The notes: generated by a model from the letters alone, not told the origin. A DNA stretch of 64,000 nucleotides from Psychrobacter urativorans (GCF_904846675.1 NZ_CAJHBT010000009.1:1-64000), one strand, 5' to 3'; positions 11,364 through 21,304 are shown, counted from the first letter of the stretch. Numbers and translations are program-made.

Positions 11364-12551
11364 TTAACGTAATGCAGAAAAACGTTTTATCATAAACATC
11401 ATAAGTAGCAGCGCTACACTAGCGACAGCAGCACCAACGAACCCCACACTCGACAGCGAGATATGCGTGACGGCATAGCCACCGAGCAAGGCACCGGTGC
11501 CAATGCCTAAGTTAATAACGCCAGAGAACATCGACATCACCATATCTTGAGCCTTAAGATCAATCATAATGACCCGCGCTTGAATGGAGATGATAAGCAG
11601 CATGAGTGCTGCGCCCCATAGTAATGAGTTTAGGCTAAGCGTCCATATTGAGGTAACTGCCAACGATAGCGTGACCAGCGACAGGAGTATCAGTACTATC
11701 GATACCAATATTAACATCGTATTAGATTTATCTCCCCAACGACTGAATATAAAACTGCCAATCAATCCTGCCCCACCGAACAGCAGTAGCACGAAGGTAG
11801 CCAAGTTTTCACTGATTGAGCCCACCTGACGCATAAAAGGTTCGATATAAGAGTAAGCGGAATAATGAGCCGTAAAAACCAAAAAGCAGAACAGATACAG
11901 ACCAACCAATAATGGATTTTTAAGTAATTCTGGAACTTTTTTGGCAGACCCCTCGAACATACTTGGCAATGTTGGCAACAGCTTGGCTTGTAAAATAAAC
12001 ACCACAAAGGCAATTACCCCAATACCGCCAAAGGTAGCTCGCCAGCCAAACCATTGACCAATCAGTCGTCCTAAGGGAACACCCAGCACCATCGCTAATG
12101 ACGTACCAGTAGCAAGCACACTAAGTGCTAGAGCCTTTTTACCTTCAGGCGCAACGCGGAGTATTATCGCCGCTGTAATCGACCAAAATATCGCATGTGA
12201 TAAAGCAATACCAACGCGACTGATCAGCAATACTTGAAAACTCCACGCAAAAACGGACAAGGCATGGCTGGCAATAAATACGGCGAACAGTGCCAATAGC
12301 AAGCGCTTGCGCTCAAGCTTACCTGTAAGCAGCATCAGCGGTAATGACATGGCAGCGACAATCCATGCATACAGCGTTAGCATCCAACCGGTCTCTGCAG
12401 TAGTAATTGAAAAATCTTGGGCAATATCGCTTAACAGGGCCACAGGGACAAATTCTGTGGTATTCACTATGAATGCACTAATACCCATCAAGAACACTCG
12501 AATATATTGAGTGCGGATAGAGTCCGTGCCCGCCTCGAGGTTGTGTTTCAT
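11364..12551 (-). CDS. sotB: Sugar efflux MFS transporter, SotB family
   Basis: A 12-helix major facilitator pump closely resembling E. coli SotB (YdeA), which exports arabinose and related sugars. Shared stretches include FIVNTTEFVPVALLSDIAQ, SHAIFWSITAA, ATGTSLAMVLGVPLGRLIGQ and TAHYSAYSYIEPF. The RVGIALSHAIFW region is motif C-like and KLERKRLL follows helix 2. The ATG at 12551 gives MKHNLEAG; a TTG at 12560 is in frame but lacks a better ribosome-binding site. The natural substrate in this organism is not known. Confidence 0.88.
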   Translation of the reverse strand: MKHNLEAGTDSIRTQYIRVFLMGISAFIVNTTEFVPVALLSDIAQDFSITTAETGWMLTLYAWIVAAMSLPLMLLTGKLERKRLLLALFAVFIASHALSVFAWSFQVLLISRVGIALSHAIFWSITAAIILRVAPEGKKALALSVLATGTSLAMVLGVPLGRLIGQWFGWRATFGGIGVIAFVVFILQAKLLPTLPSMFEGSAKKVPELLKNPLLVGLYLFCFLVFTAHYSAYSYIEPFMRQVGSISENLATFVLLLFGGAGLIGSFIFSRWGDKSNTMLILVSIVLILLSLVTLSLAVTSIWTLSLNSLLWGAALMLLIISIQARVIMIDLKAQDMVMSMFSGVINLGIGTGALLGGYAVTHISLSSVGFVGAAVASVALLLMMFMIKRFSALR

Positions 12552-12777
12552 AAAATCCAATAAAAAATAAAAACAAGTGCCAATACAGCACGATTAGCCC
12601 GAAAATGGGTGTGAAGACTTAGGTGTATAAACATTTAACTATATAGCAATCTTGGTAATATAAGGATGGCGTGGCAAGTTACCAAGCGAATAGCAGCATT
12701 TAAAGTGGATTTTTGATAATGGGGGATTTTTGGTAATGAAAATAGACTTAAAACCATTAGAAACAGAACCAGTAAAA

Positions 12778-13191
12778 TCAGAAATCAACTTTACCTCGCA
12801 ACGATTTTGTCCTGCCTCGCTGCGTTTTTTGGTCCATACGTTTGCGCCGGGCGTTCTTACTCGGTTTACTGAGTCTGCGGGTTTTATTAACGTGGGTAGC
12901 ATTTATTATAAATTGCTGCAGGCGCTCAAAGGCATCGGTCTTGTTTTTTTCTTGGGTACGAAATTGCTGCGCTTTAATAATCAGCACGCCTTCTTTATTA
13001 ATTCGGCTGTCTTTGCTGGTTAATAAACGCTGTTTTTGAGAGTCGCTCAAACTTGACGCTCTAATATTAAAGCGTAGATGAATGGCAGAGGATACTTTGT
13101 TGACGTTTTGACCGCCGGCACCTTGAGCACGTATGGCGTTAAGTTCTACCTCATGATCATCGAGGCTGATATTATGGCTTATAAAAATCAT
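12778..13191 (-). CDS. arfB: Alternative ribosome-rescue factor B (peptidyl-tRNA hydrolase)
   Basis: ArfB (YaeJ) hydrolyses peptidyl-tRNA on ribosomes stalled without a stop codon. The GGQ catalytic motif is at residues 26-28 (GAGGQNVNK), and the basic C-terminal tail that enters the empty mRNA channel is clear (KNARRKRMDQKTQRGRTKSL). 137 aa matches the family, and the codon-recognition domain of RF1/RF2 is absent. The ATG at 13191 gives MIFISHNISL, like the E. coli start. It lies 111 bp downstream of the yejF-like gene on the same strand and may be read through from it. Confidence 0.94.
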   Translation of the reverse strand: MIFISHNISLDDHEVELNAIRAQGAGGQNVNKVSSAIHLRFNIRASSLSDSQKQRLLTSKDSRINKEGVLIIKAQQFRTQEKNKTDAFERLQQFIINATHVNKTRRLSKPSKNARRKRMDQKTQRGRTKSLRGKVDF

Positions 13192-13302
13192 GGTCTGCTT
13201 TTATGTAAAATAATCAGTATTTATTGCTTATCATAAACCATTATTTAATAGGCTGCTACTTGCAAAATATTTAGCTTAGGGAAAGCAAAGTAAGTAATAG
13301 GG

Positions 13303-15072
13303 TTATATAGTACTCGCCTGCAATAAGCGCTGGGCATACGGATGCTGTGGATGATTAAAGAGTGTTTCAGTAGCTCCGGACTCCACGCATATACCGTCTT
13401 TTAGTACCATAATGTGCTGGCATAAAGCGCGCACGACTTTTAAATCATGGCTGATAAAGACATAGCTAATTTGGAGTTTTTCTTGAATTTCACGCAGTAA
13501 ATTAACCACTGTCATTTGCGTGGTACTATCAAGCGCAGAAGTTGGTTCATCCAAAATAAGCAGACTTGGCTGCATAACCAAAGCTCGAGCAAGCGCTACT
13601 CGCTGGCGCTGACCACCGGATAACTCATGAGGATAACGCTGCGCAAACTCGCTAGGTAAATGTACAGTCTCAAAGCTATCAATAACCGCTTGCTGACGTG
13701 TCGCTTTATCAACACCTTGTACCAGTAGACCTTCCTCGATAATCTGCAATACCGTCATGCGTGGATTAATACTGGCAAATGGATCTTGGAATACCATCTG
13801 AATTTGAGCACGGAATTTGCGCAGCTCATTTTTAGACAATGCCGTAATATCTTGACCATTAATCATTATCTGACCGTTAACCTGCGCCTGATTACTGAGT
13901 AGCTGACTTAACGCTAGCGCAATAGTGGTTTTACCAGAGCCGGATTCGCCAACAATACCTAGTGCCTGCCCTGCCTGTAAACTCATATCCAAATATTTTA
14001 CCGCATCAAACCAGCGTTTGGTACTGCCAAATAAGGTTTTTTCTACGGCAAACTTTACTTGTAAACCACTTACTTGCAGTACTGGCAGTTGCTTATTTTG
14101 AGAAGGAATACCTTTTATACTAAGCGCTGTACCAAAGTCTTGCTGCATCAAGGTACGCGTATAATTGGCTTTTGGATTAGCAAAAATCGTAGCCGTATCA
14201 CCTTGCTCAATGGTCTGCCCTTGACGCATAACGATAATGTTATCGCTATAACGACGCACAAGGTTAAGGTCATGGCTAATTAAAATCATCGCCATATTAT
14301 GCTCACGCTTAAGATTATCCAGCAGTGCTAAAATCTCATGCTGCAAGGTAACATCAAGCGCGGTTGTTGGCTCATCGGCAATTAAAATATCAGGTTGTTG
14401 TGCCAACGCCATCGCAATCATTACTCTTTGGCGCTGCCCGCCTGACAGTTCATGCGGATAACGATTTAACTTATCAGCAGGGTCAGTAATATTGACATCG
14501 TTTAATAGGGTAATGCTTTGCGCACGCCATTGCTTTTTGGGTGTGCCGCTTAGTCGCAGCGACTCAGCAATTTGCTTGGCGACGGTATGTAGTGGATTGA
14601 GCGCCGTCATCGGTTCTTGAAATACCATGCCGATACGCTGACCACGAATTATTTTTAACAATTTATTGCGTGCGCTATCATTAGCTATCGGTAATCTGGT
14701 CATGCCTATTTTATCTGGCGATGTTTTATTTGATAGAGTTTTACTTGGTGATTTTTTATTTAATAACCCTGCCAGCTGCACATCGCCAGTAATAACGAGA
14801 CTTTCGGGCAGTAAGCCCAATAATGCCAAACTGGCAATCGACTTACCGGAACCGGACTCACCAACAATAGCTAAGGTCTCGCCTTGTCGCAGCTGATAGG
14901 ACAAGTTATCAACCAAAACCACCCCTGTACGCGTGACAACACTTAAATTATCAACCATTAAAATTATTGCAGCTTTGGGCTTATTAGTGTCGAGCTTATT
15001 AATATTGTTTTGCGACAAGCTATTATTTTGCATCACAGTGTTGTGATTGGCATTGATGTTGGTCGTTGTCAT
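13303..15072 (-). CDS. yejF: ABC importer ATPase with two nucleotide-binding domains (YejF type)
   Basis: The ATPase of a Yej-type oligopeptide/microcin C importer, with two ABC domains in one chain. Each has a Walker A (GESGSGKS near 71-78, and GESGSGKT in the second half), the ABC signature LSGGQRQRV and a Walker B (ILIADEPTTALD; LLILDEPTSALD). The ATG at 15072 follows the permease stop by one base (TAATATG), indicating tight coupling; a longer in-frame version from 15117 would overlap the permease. Residues around 104-125 form a lysine/serine-rich insert made of a 10-residue imperfect repeat (NKKSPSKTLS / NKTSPDKIGM) that other YejF proteins would not be expected to carry. Confidence 0.92.
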   Translation of the reverse strand: MTTTNINANHNTVMQNNSLSQNNINKLDTNKPKAAIILMVDNLSVVTRTGVVLVDNLSYQLRQGETLAIVGESGSGKSIASLALLGLLPESLVITGDVQLAGLLNKKSPSKTLSNKTSPDKIGMTRLPIANDSARNKLLKIIRGQRIGMVFQEPMTALNPLHTVAKQIAESLRLSGTPKKQWRAQSITLLNDVNITDPADKLNRYPHELSGGQRQRVMIAMALAQQPDILIADEPTTALDVTLQHEILALLDNLKREHNMAMILISHDLNLVRRYSDNIIVMRQGQTIEQGDTATIFANPKANYTRTLMQQDFGTALSIKGIPSQNKQLPVLQVSGLQVKFAVEKTLFGSTKRWFDAVKYLDMSLQAGQALGIVGESGSGKTTIALALSQLLSNQAQVNGQIMINGQDITALSKNELRKFRAQIQMVFQDPFASINPRMTVLQIIEEGLLVQGVDKATRQQAVIDSFETVHLPSEFAQRYPHELSGGQRQRVALARALVMQPSLLILDEPTSALDSTTQMTVVNLLREIQEKLQISYVFISHDLKVVRALCQHIMVLKDGICVESGATETLFNHPQHPYAQRLLQASTI

Positions 15073-15073
15073 A

Positions 15074-16210
15074 TTAAGAGCACCTCGGATCAAATGCATC
15101 GCGCAGCGCTTCACCAATAAAGATAAGCAACGATAGAATCAGAGTCAAACTAAAGAATCCGGATAAGGCGAGCCACGGTGCATCAAGATTATTTTTCCCT
15201 TGTACCATCAACTCCCCAAGAGAGGGTGAACCAGGCGGTAGCCCATATCCTAAGAAATCTAGTGAGGTCAGTGCAATAATATTGGCAGTTAAAATAAAGG
15301 GCAACTGCGATAAGCTTGATGCCAACGCATTAGGTAAAATATGCCGAAGCATAATTTGAGTGTCAGAAACCCCTAAATTACGAGCGGCGCGAACATAATC
15401 AAAATTACGGGCACGCAAAAATTCTGCCCGCACTAAGCCCACTAAGCCCATCCAACTAAATAACAACATCAATGCAAATAGGACGGTGATGCTGGGGCTA
15501 AATAGACTGACCAAAATAATAATCATAAACAGCTGCGGCATCCCGCCCCACACTTCCATAAAGCGCTGACCGGCTAAATCAACCCAACCACCATAATAAC
15601 CTTGAATGGCACCAATGATAATACCGATAATCGCCCCAGCTATGGTTAGTGCTAACCCAAAGATCAAAGATAACCGCAAGCCATAGAGTATTCTTGCCAG
15701 CACATCGCGCCCCATATCATCGGTGCCTAACCAATTTTGGCTATTGGGTGCGGCTGGATAAGGAATACCCAATTCAACGTTGGGCGTCTGATCGGCAAAT
15801 GGAATAAACGGCATTAAATAATAACCCTCAGCGTTAATTAGTGCTTGTACCGCAGGATCTTTATAATTAGTTTCAGTCTCAAATATACCACCAAAGGTAG
15901 TCTCTGGATAAGCTTTCATTACTGGAAAATAATACTCGCCGTCGTATTGGACTAATAATGGTTTGTCATTGGCAATCACATTAACAGCCATACAAATCAC
16001 AAAGACTAGCGCAAAGATAATTAACGATATCATGCCAAGACGATTACGACGAAAGCGATTAAGACGTGCCTGCCAAATAGGATTTAGACGGCGTTTTTTT
16101 GATTTGGATAGAGGGGAATCAGCCGCGTAAGGCGACTTAGGATTAGGCAATTCAGAATCAAGGAGCTGATTATCTATGGAGTTAGTAGAAGGCGTATGAT
16201 GGCTTGACAT
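15074..16210 (-). CDS. yejE: ABC importer permease (YejE type)
   Basis: The second inner-membrane permease of the Yej-type importer. After a polar N-terminal region of about 50 residues comes one helix, then a periplasmic segment with NWLGTDDMGRDVLARILYGLR, a hallmark of DppC/YejE permeases. The EAA-type loop that contacts the ATPase is ARNLGVSDTQIMLRHILPNA. 378 aa fits YejE, which is longer than DppC. The start ATG overlaps the stop of the upstream permease (TAATG), so the two are translationally coupled. Confidence 0.92.
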   Translation of the reverse strand: MSSHHTPSTNSIDNQLLDSELPNPKSPYAADSPLSKSKKRRLNPIWQARLNRFRRNRLGMISLIIFALVFVICMAVNVIANDKPLLVQYDGEYYFPVMKAYPETTFGGIFETETNYKDPAVQALINAEGYYLMPFIPFADQTPNVELGIPYPAAPNSQNWLGTDDMGRDVLARILYGLRLSLIFGLALTIAGAIIGIIIGAIQGYYGGWVDLAGQRFMEVWGGMPQLFMIIILVSLFSPSITVLFALMLLFSWMGLVGLVRAEFLRARNFDYVRAARNLGVSDTQIMLRHILPNALASSLSQLPFILTANIIALTSLDFLGYGLPPGSPSLGELMVQGKNNLDAPWLALSGFFSLTLILSLLIFIGEALRDAFDPRCS

Positions 16211-17280
16211 TAGCGCCCCTCAAAATCAATGCGCGGATCAATTAAGTGATAACTTAAATCACTAATAAGCTGCAATAACAATCCAACTAAGGTAAAGATA
16301 AACAGCGTGCCAAATATCACCGGATAATCACGCTGTTGAATGGCTTCAAAACCTAACAGCCCTAAGCCATCAAGCTTAAAGATAATCTCAATCAAAAAAT
16401 TGCTGGCAAAAAATATTCCGACGATAGCGGCTGGAATACCGGCGATAATAATCAGCATGGCATTACGAAATACATGACCATACAATACTTGGCGCTCGCC
16501 TAAGCCTTTGGCACGCGCAGTCAGTACATATTGCTTACCTAATTCCTCTAAAAAGCTAAACTTAGTCAAATAAGTCAGACTCGCAAAACCGCCAACGGTA
16601 CTTGCCAGCAGCGGTAGCGCTAAATGCCAAAAGTAATCTTTAACCTTACCGATAACAGATAATTGATCGAAATTCTCTGAGGTCAGTCCTTGTAGCGGAA
16701 AGATGTGCCAATAACTGCCACCTGCAAAAAATACCAATAAAATCACCGCAAATACAAAAACCGGTATCGCATGCCCTACCGCTAGCAGCATAGCAGTCGC
16801 TTTATCAACAGCCGAGCCATGATGCATGGCTTTATAAACACCTAACGGAATGGCAATCAGATAAATAAGCAGCGTACTCCACAGCCCAAGCGATATCGAT
16901 ACCGGTAGCTTCTCTACTATCAAATCTGTAACTGACTGTCCTTTAAAGAACGACTCACCAAAATCTAGGCGCGCATAGTTTTTTAACATTAACCAAAAGC
17001 GTTCAGGAGCCGATTTATCAAAGCCATATTGAGCTTTGATAACTGCCACCATCTCCTCTGATAGACCACGTGTACCTTGATAGGTACTATTATTAGCGCC
17101 GGCACTACCCGCGCCAATGTTAGCATTGAGCGCATTGTCTTTAGCACCTTGTTCTATCAGTGCTAATTGCTGCTCAACGGGACCACCGGGGGCCGCTTGT
17201 ACAACCACAAAGTTCGCCAGCAATATTAAAAATAGCGTCGGTAATATCAGTAGCAACCTCTTTAAGATATAACGACCCAT
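16210..17280 (-). CDS. yejB: ABC importer permease (YejB type)
   Basis: The first inner-membrane permease of the Yej-type importer. The N-terminus MGRYILKRLLLILPTLF is typical of DppB/YejB proteins, followed by the VVQAAPGGPVEQ segment. The EAA-type loop is ARAKGLGERQVLYGHVFRNA, and the C-terminus DLSYHLIDPRIDF is a family mark. Residues about 45-75 are a glycine/asparagine-rich periplasmic stretch typical of the YejB subgroup. It is separated from yejA by gloB, which is unusual. Confidence 0.92.
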   Translation of the reverse strand: MGRYILKRLLLILPTLFLILLANFVVVQAAPGGPVEQQLALIEQGAKDNALNANIGAGSAGANNSTYQGTRGLSEEMVAVIKAQYGFDKSAPERFWLMLKNYARLDFGESFFKGQSVTDLIVEKLPVSISLGLWSTLLIYLIAIPLGVYKAMHHGSAVDKATAMLLAVGHAIPVFVFAVILLVFFAGGSYWHIFPLQGLTSENFDQLSVIGKVKDYFWHLALPLLASTVGGFASLTYLTKFSFLEELGKQYVLTARAKGLGERQVLYGHVFRNAMLIIIAGIPAAIVGIFFASNFLIEIIFKLDGLGLLGFEAIQQRDYPVIFGTLFIFTLVGLLLQLISDLSYHLIDPRIDFEGR

Positions 17281-17376
17281 GATGGCGACTTCCTAAAGTA
17301 AAAAACATGGCAATAGCTAAAATTGGCAATTAAAAGTAGTGATTAAAAATGACGATCAAAAATAAAACAATAGCCA

Positions 17377-18156
17377 TTAAAAATTATTCTTAAGCGTACG
17401 CAATGCTGCAAATACCGTTAATGGTTTGTCATCCTCAAGCTTCACCTTAGACTCTACCCCTGCTATCACACTGGCTTTATCCGCACGTAAAAATACGTTG
17501 ACCGCACGCTCATGTTCTAAAGTTACTGGTAAAGTCGGTATCCCCTCTGCTGTTTTTTCTTCGGCCTGTAACAGGGCTTGCTGTATGTCATCATTTTCAG
17601 GTTCGATAGATAGTCCAAAGCGCATGTTACTGGCCGTATACTCATGCGCTGGATACAGTAAGGCATCAACAGGCAAACTATTTAAACGCTTAAAGCTTTC
17701 ATATAGCTGCTCAATTGTGCCGGTAAAGACACGACCACAGCCCCCACTAAATAAGGTATCGCCGCAAAAGCAATGCTTAAGCCCATCAACATCTAAAATA
17801 TAGGCCATATGACTGGCGGTATGACCTGAGACATCCCAAACTTGAGCGGAGCAGCCCCAAGCGCTAACGGTACTACCATCTTTAATGGTCTGATCTTCAT
17901 CAACGTTATGTTCACTGTGCGCAACAAGGTGAGTCATTGGAAAATGCTCTTGCAGTTCAGCCACGCCGCCAATATGATCATGATGGTGATGAGTCGTCCA
18001 AATTGAGGTCAACTCCAGCCCCTGTGCTTCTAGATACTCGATAACTGGCGCAGCTTGGCCAGGATCTATCACAATGGCTTGCTTATTGCTCTCATTGATT
18101 AATGTCCAAATATAATTGTCATTAAACGCTTTGACGGGATGGATACGAATACTCAT
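17377..18156 (-). CDS. gloB: Hydroxyacylglutathione hydrolase (glyoxalase II)
   Basis: GloB hydrolyses S-lactoylglutathione to lactate and glutathione, completing methylglyoxal detoxification. The metallo-beta-lactamase motif THHHHDHIGG binds the two metals. Further ligands are the histidine of SGHTASH, the aspartate of FCGDTLFSGGCGR and the histidine of PAHEYT. The C-terminal HxxG region with LEHERAVNVFLR is the glyoxalase II substrate domain. 259 aa is normal. It lies between yejA (118 bp upstream) and yejB (96 bp downstream) on the same strand. Confidence 0.95.
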   Translation of the reverse strand: MSIRIHPVKAFNDNYIWTLINESNKQAIVIDPGQAAPVIEYLEAQGLELTSIWTTHHHHDHIGGVAELQEHFPMTHLVAHSEHNVDEDQTIKDGSTVSAWGCSAQVWDVSGHTASHMAYILDVDGLKHCFCGDTLFSGGCGRVFTGTIEQLYESFKRLNSLPVDALLYPAHEYTASNMRFGLSIEPENDDIQQALLQAEEKTAEGIPTLPVTLEHERAVNVFLRADKASVIAGVESKVKLEDDKPLTVFAALRTLKNNF

Positions 18157-18274
18157 GCTAAATCCTTATTAGAGGTTTTATTTATTAAAAGCCATCTTTA
18201 TGAAAAATGATATTTATAAAAGTCATGTCTATAAAAACTATACCTATAATATAGCAGGCTATTAAGCCAACCGC

Positions 18275-20107
18275 TTATTTTCGCAGATACTTATCAACAC
18301 GCGCTTCAGCTTCTTTGTCAACCCACCAATAATCAACGCCAACGGCATTGGTAGGTAGTTTTTCGGTATGTCGGTATTGATTCCAGTAAGCTACTGTAGT
18401 CTCAGACCTGCCGTATAGCGGTACCAAATAGTGACCGGCGCGCAGCAATCGATCAAGCACCTGCGTATATAGAATAATCTCATCACGGCTCTCAGCATCA
18501 CCGAGCGCAGTAATTACCTTATCAATCGCTGCATTTTTGATACCGATAGTATTGTAATTACCGACTTCATCGGCTGCAGTGCTCCCCCAAAATGTCGCTT
18601 GTTCGGCCCCAGGAGACAGACTTTGAGCGAACACATCGACAGTCATATCATAATCAAAACGGCGCTTGCGTTCTGCATATTGCGGCCCATCGACTTGGCG
18701 TAAGGTGGCATCAAAACCTAACCGCTGCAAATTACGCAGATAAGGTAACAATACACGGCCCATTGTATCACCGGTCATCAGCATTTCAATTTTAGCAGAC
18801 TTACCATCAGGCTGATAAAGGTGCATATCTTTATAATAGAATCCGGCATCTAACAATAATTGCCGCGCCTTTAATAATCCTTCACGATTAAAACCGCCGC
18901 CATCACTGGTTGGTAATTGCCAATCCTCCAACACTGCTTGCCGTTGCATCGGCTCGAGCTCAGCTAATAAAGGTGTTAGTACTTGCATCTCTTGCGCTGA
19001 TGGGGTGCCAGTCGCGGCTAACTCTGAGCCATAAAAGAAGCTTTGCAAGCGCTCATATTGCCCATGAAATAAAGTCTTATTCATCCATTCAAAGTCATAA
19101 GCGGCGGTTAAGGCCTCGCGCACCCGAATATCTTGGAATATTGGCCGACGCATATTCATAACCAGACCTTGCATCGGCACTGGATTTTGACTGCTTATAG
19201 ACTCTTTATTAATCATTCCAGCTTTGACGGCACGGAAGTTATAACCAGTCGCCCAATTAGCGGCTTTATTTTCGGGACGAAAGCGGTATTGACCCGACTT
19301 AAAACCTTCAAAGGCAATCTCATCGCTTTGATAATAGACGAACTTAATCATATTAAAATTATAACGACCGCGATTAATCATTAAATCACGGCCCCAATAA
19401 TTAGGGTCACGTACATAGCTGACTGAACGTCCAGCATCAACGTGTCCGAGCTGATAAGGGCCACTTCCCATAAGCGGGGTCAAGCTAATTTTCTCAAAAC
19501 TGGTATCAATAGAGGACTTGGAAAAGACTGGAAATTGACCGACTGTGAGTAGAATTTCTTTATTGTCATCAGAGGCAAATACGAATTTTACTCGCTGCTT
19601 ATCAAGGGTCTGTATCTCTTTAATATCACCCAAATAGCTACGAATAAACATCGGTCCTTTAGTCAATAAGGCATCATAAGTTGCCTTAACATCGGCGCTG
19701 GTAACCGGCGTGCCATCCCAAAAGCGAGCGGCGGGATCGATATGATAAATAATCCAACTGCTATCGTCAGGATCATAAGTGACACTACTCGCCAGCTGTG
19801 GATACATGGTGAAGGCTTCGTTTAAAGAGCTGGTCATCAGAGTATCGTATAGATAATCAGTACCAATCATTGCCACACCAGTGGTCATCCACTTATTGGC
19901 CGCATTAAAAGTGCCGCGCGCATCAAGCGATAACGTACCGCCCGTTGGTGCATTGGGGTTGGCATAGGGCATATGATGCGCATCAACATACTCAGCAGTA
20001 CTATTATGCCCAAATGCTGTGGTCGTAATTGGCGCTGCCATACCGACTGGCATCCAGCCGATGGCTATACTTAATAAAGCTGTATTTAGTAGGCCATTCT
20101 TTATCAT
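18275..20107 (-). CDS. yejA: Periplasmic solute-binding protein, family 5 (YejA type)
   Basis: The binding protein of the Yej-type importer, expected to capture oligopeptides or peptide-like compounds in the periplasm. A signal peptide is visible (MIKNGLLNTALLSIAIGWM, cleavage near GMA-AP). The mature part has the family 5 features: GGTLSLDARGTFNAANKW, WIIYHIDPAARFWDGTPVTSADV, and a C-terminal YDMTVDVFAQSLSPGAEQ segment. 610 aa matches YejA. Its ATG overlaps the stop of the LysM gene by four bases, so the two are coupled. Confidence 0.9.
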   Translation of the reverse strand: MIKNGLLNTALLSIAIGWMPVGMAAPITTTAFGHNSTAEYVDAHHMPYANPNAPTGGTLSLDARGTFNAANKWMTTGVAMIGTDYLYDTLMTSSLNEAFTMYPQLASSVTYDPDDSSWIIYHIDPAARFWDGTPVTSADVKATYDALLTKGPMFIRSYLGDIKEIQTLDKQRVKFVFASDDNKEILLTVGQFPVFSKSSIDTSFEKISLTPLMGSGPYQLGHVDAGRSVSYVRDPNYWGRDLMINRGRYNFNMIKFVYYQSDEIAFEGFKSGQYRFRPENKAANWATGYNFRAVKAGMINKESISSQNPVPMQGLVMNMRRPIFQDIRVREALTAAYDFEWMNKTLFHGQYERLQSFFYGSELAATGTPSAQEMQVLTPLLAELEPMQRQAVLEDWQLPTSDGGGFNREGLLKARQLLLDAGFYYKDMHLYQPDGKSAKIEMLMTGDTMGRVLLPYLRNLQRLGFDATLRQVDGPQYAERKRRFDYDMTVDVFAQSLSPGAEQATFWGSTAADEVGNYNTIGIKNAAIDKVITALGDAESRDEIILYTQVLDRLLRAGHYLVPLYGRSETTVAYWNQYRHTEKLPTNAVGVDYWWVDKEAEARVDKYLRK

Positions 20108-21225
20108 AGCTTTTTATTATAGGGATTAGGGCTTGTCTTTTTTACAGTTTCACCGGGCAACGTTAATAGTTGTCCAATCTCTAGAGGCGCAGAGTATTCT
20201 ATGCCGCTTAGTTTTGCTATCGTCCTAAAGTCTAACTTAAACTTATTAGCGATACCTGTTAGTGTATCACCCGGCTGTACTTTATATTTTCTAGGTACTG
20301 TTGTTTTAGATGCCACTATCGGTGCTGCAGCGCTCGCCGCTTTACCGGTCGTTGTCGCTTTATTATTTGCTTTATTTGCCACCGCGGGAACGGTTAAAGA
20401 CCTACCAAAATATAAGGTATCGCTCACTTTCATATCGTTTGCTTGTGCCAAGGTATTCACATCTATTTGATATTTATTGGCGATTTTTGCTAGAGTTTCC
20501 CCATACTTGACCAAGTGATTTTCTTCACTTTTAGTATTCAAGTTTTTACTATCGTCATGCGCAGTCGTAGATGCAGGGGTGCTAGTCGGTTTGGGTTTGG
20601 TTTTAACTTGAACGCTAGGTGCTGTCTTAGGCTGTATGGTAGGTGCTTTAGCTGGAACAACAGGCGTTACTTCTGCTGCTTGAACATTCTTTACTGCCTT
20701 AACTTTAACAGGCGCGGTTGTTTTAGTTAGGTCTTCGCTAATATCTGTGATGGGCGGAGGTGTCACTGCTTCCTTTACTGCTGCTAACTTCACATCAGGG
20801 CTAGCAGAATTTTTACTCACAGGAATAACGAGGGTAGTATCAATCAATAGTCCCGATTGCGGGCTTAAATTATTAACACGTGCCAGCTCAGTAAGGTCGA
20901 TATTATATTGTTTAGCGAGACTACTTAAACTATCTCCGGATTTAATTCGATGTAGGTTATGGCGCTTATCTTTATCTGGTATCTCTAACACTTGGCCTTT
21001 TTCTACGCCACTAACCCCTAAGATTGCACCATTGGCATCGATTAACTCTGTTTTTGTAATATCATAACGTGCTGAAATATCTTTTACTGTCTCCCCTGAC
21101 TCCACCACATGTTGGGTCGCCGCCTGTGCATGACTGACCAATAATGCACCCATTAATAGCACACTACTTTTTGAGCAGTATGCTGTCATTATAGTGTGCG
21201 CGATATTTGCAGCTGATGTTTTCAA
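20104..21225 (-). CDS. Secreted protein with four LysM domains, TTG start
   Basis: A probable periplasmic or envelope peptidoglycan-binding protein. A signal peptide ends near HAQA-ATQ. Four LysM repeats follow, each beginning with a GET/GDT/GDS motif (VVESGETVKDIS, RIKSGDSLSSLA, LVKYGETLAKIA, KVQPGDTLTGIA). A Pro/Thr/Lys-rich linker sits between repeats 2 and 3. No catalytic domain is attached. The frame is open to 21252, but AAGGAG followed after six bases by TTG at 21225 is a far better start than the upstream ATG. The gene overlaps yejA by four bases, suggesting a link to the importer or to peptide recycling. Confidence 0.82.
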   Translation of the reverse strand: MKTSAANIAHTIMTAYCSKSSVLLMGALLVSHAQAATQHVVESGETVKDISARYDITKTELIDANGAILGVSGVEKGQVLEIPDKDKRHNLHRIKSGDSLSSLAKQYNIDLTELARVNNLSPQSGLLIDTTLVIPVSKNSASPDVKLAAVKEAVTPPPITDISEDLTKTTAPVKVKAVKNVQAAEVTPVVPAKAPTIQPKTAPSVQVKTKPKPTSTPASTTAHDDSKNLNTKSEENHLVKYGETLAKIANKYQIDVNTLAQANDMKVSDTLYFGRSLTVPAVANKANNKATTTGKAASAAAPIVASKTTVPRKYKVQPGDTLTGIANKFKLDFRTIAKLSGIEYSAPLEIGQLLTLPGETVKKTSPNPYNKKL

Positions 21226-21304
21226 AACTATCTCCTTAACATTAATATCCAATAAATTTTTAATAAATAAAACTCTAGTAAGCCACTAAGCAAGTATCTT
21301 TAGC

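Noticed and set aside
12901-13039. Plus-strand hydrophobic frames opposite arfB
   Set aside because: Antisense shadows of the GGQ-containing arfB gene.
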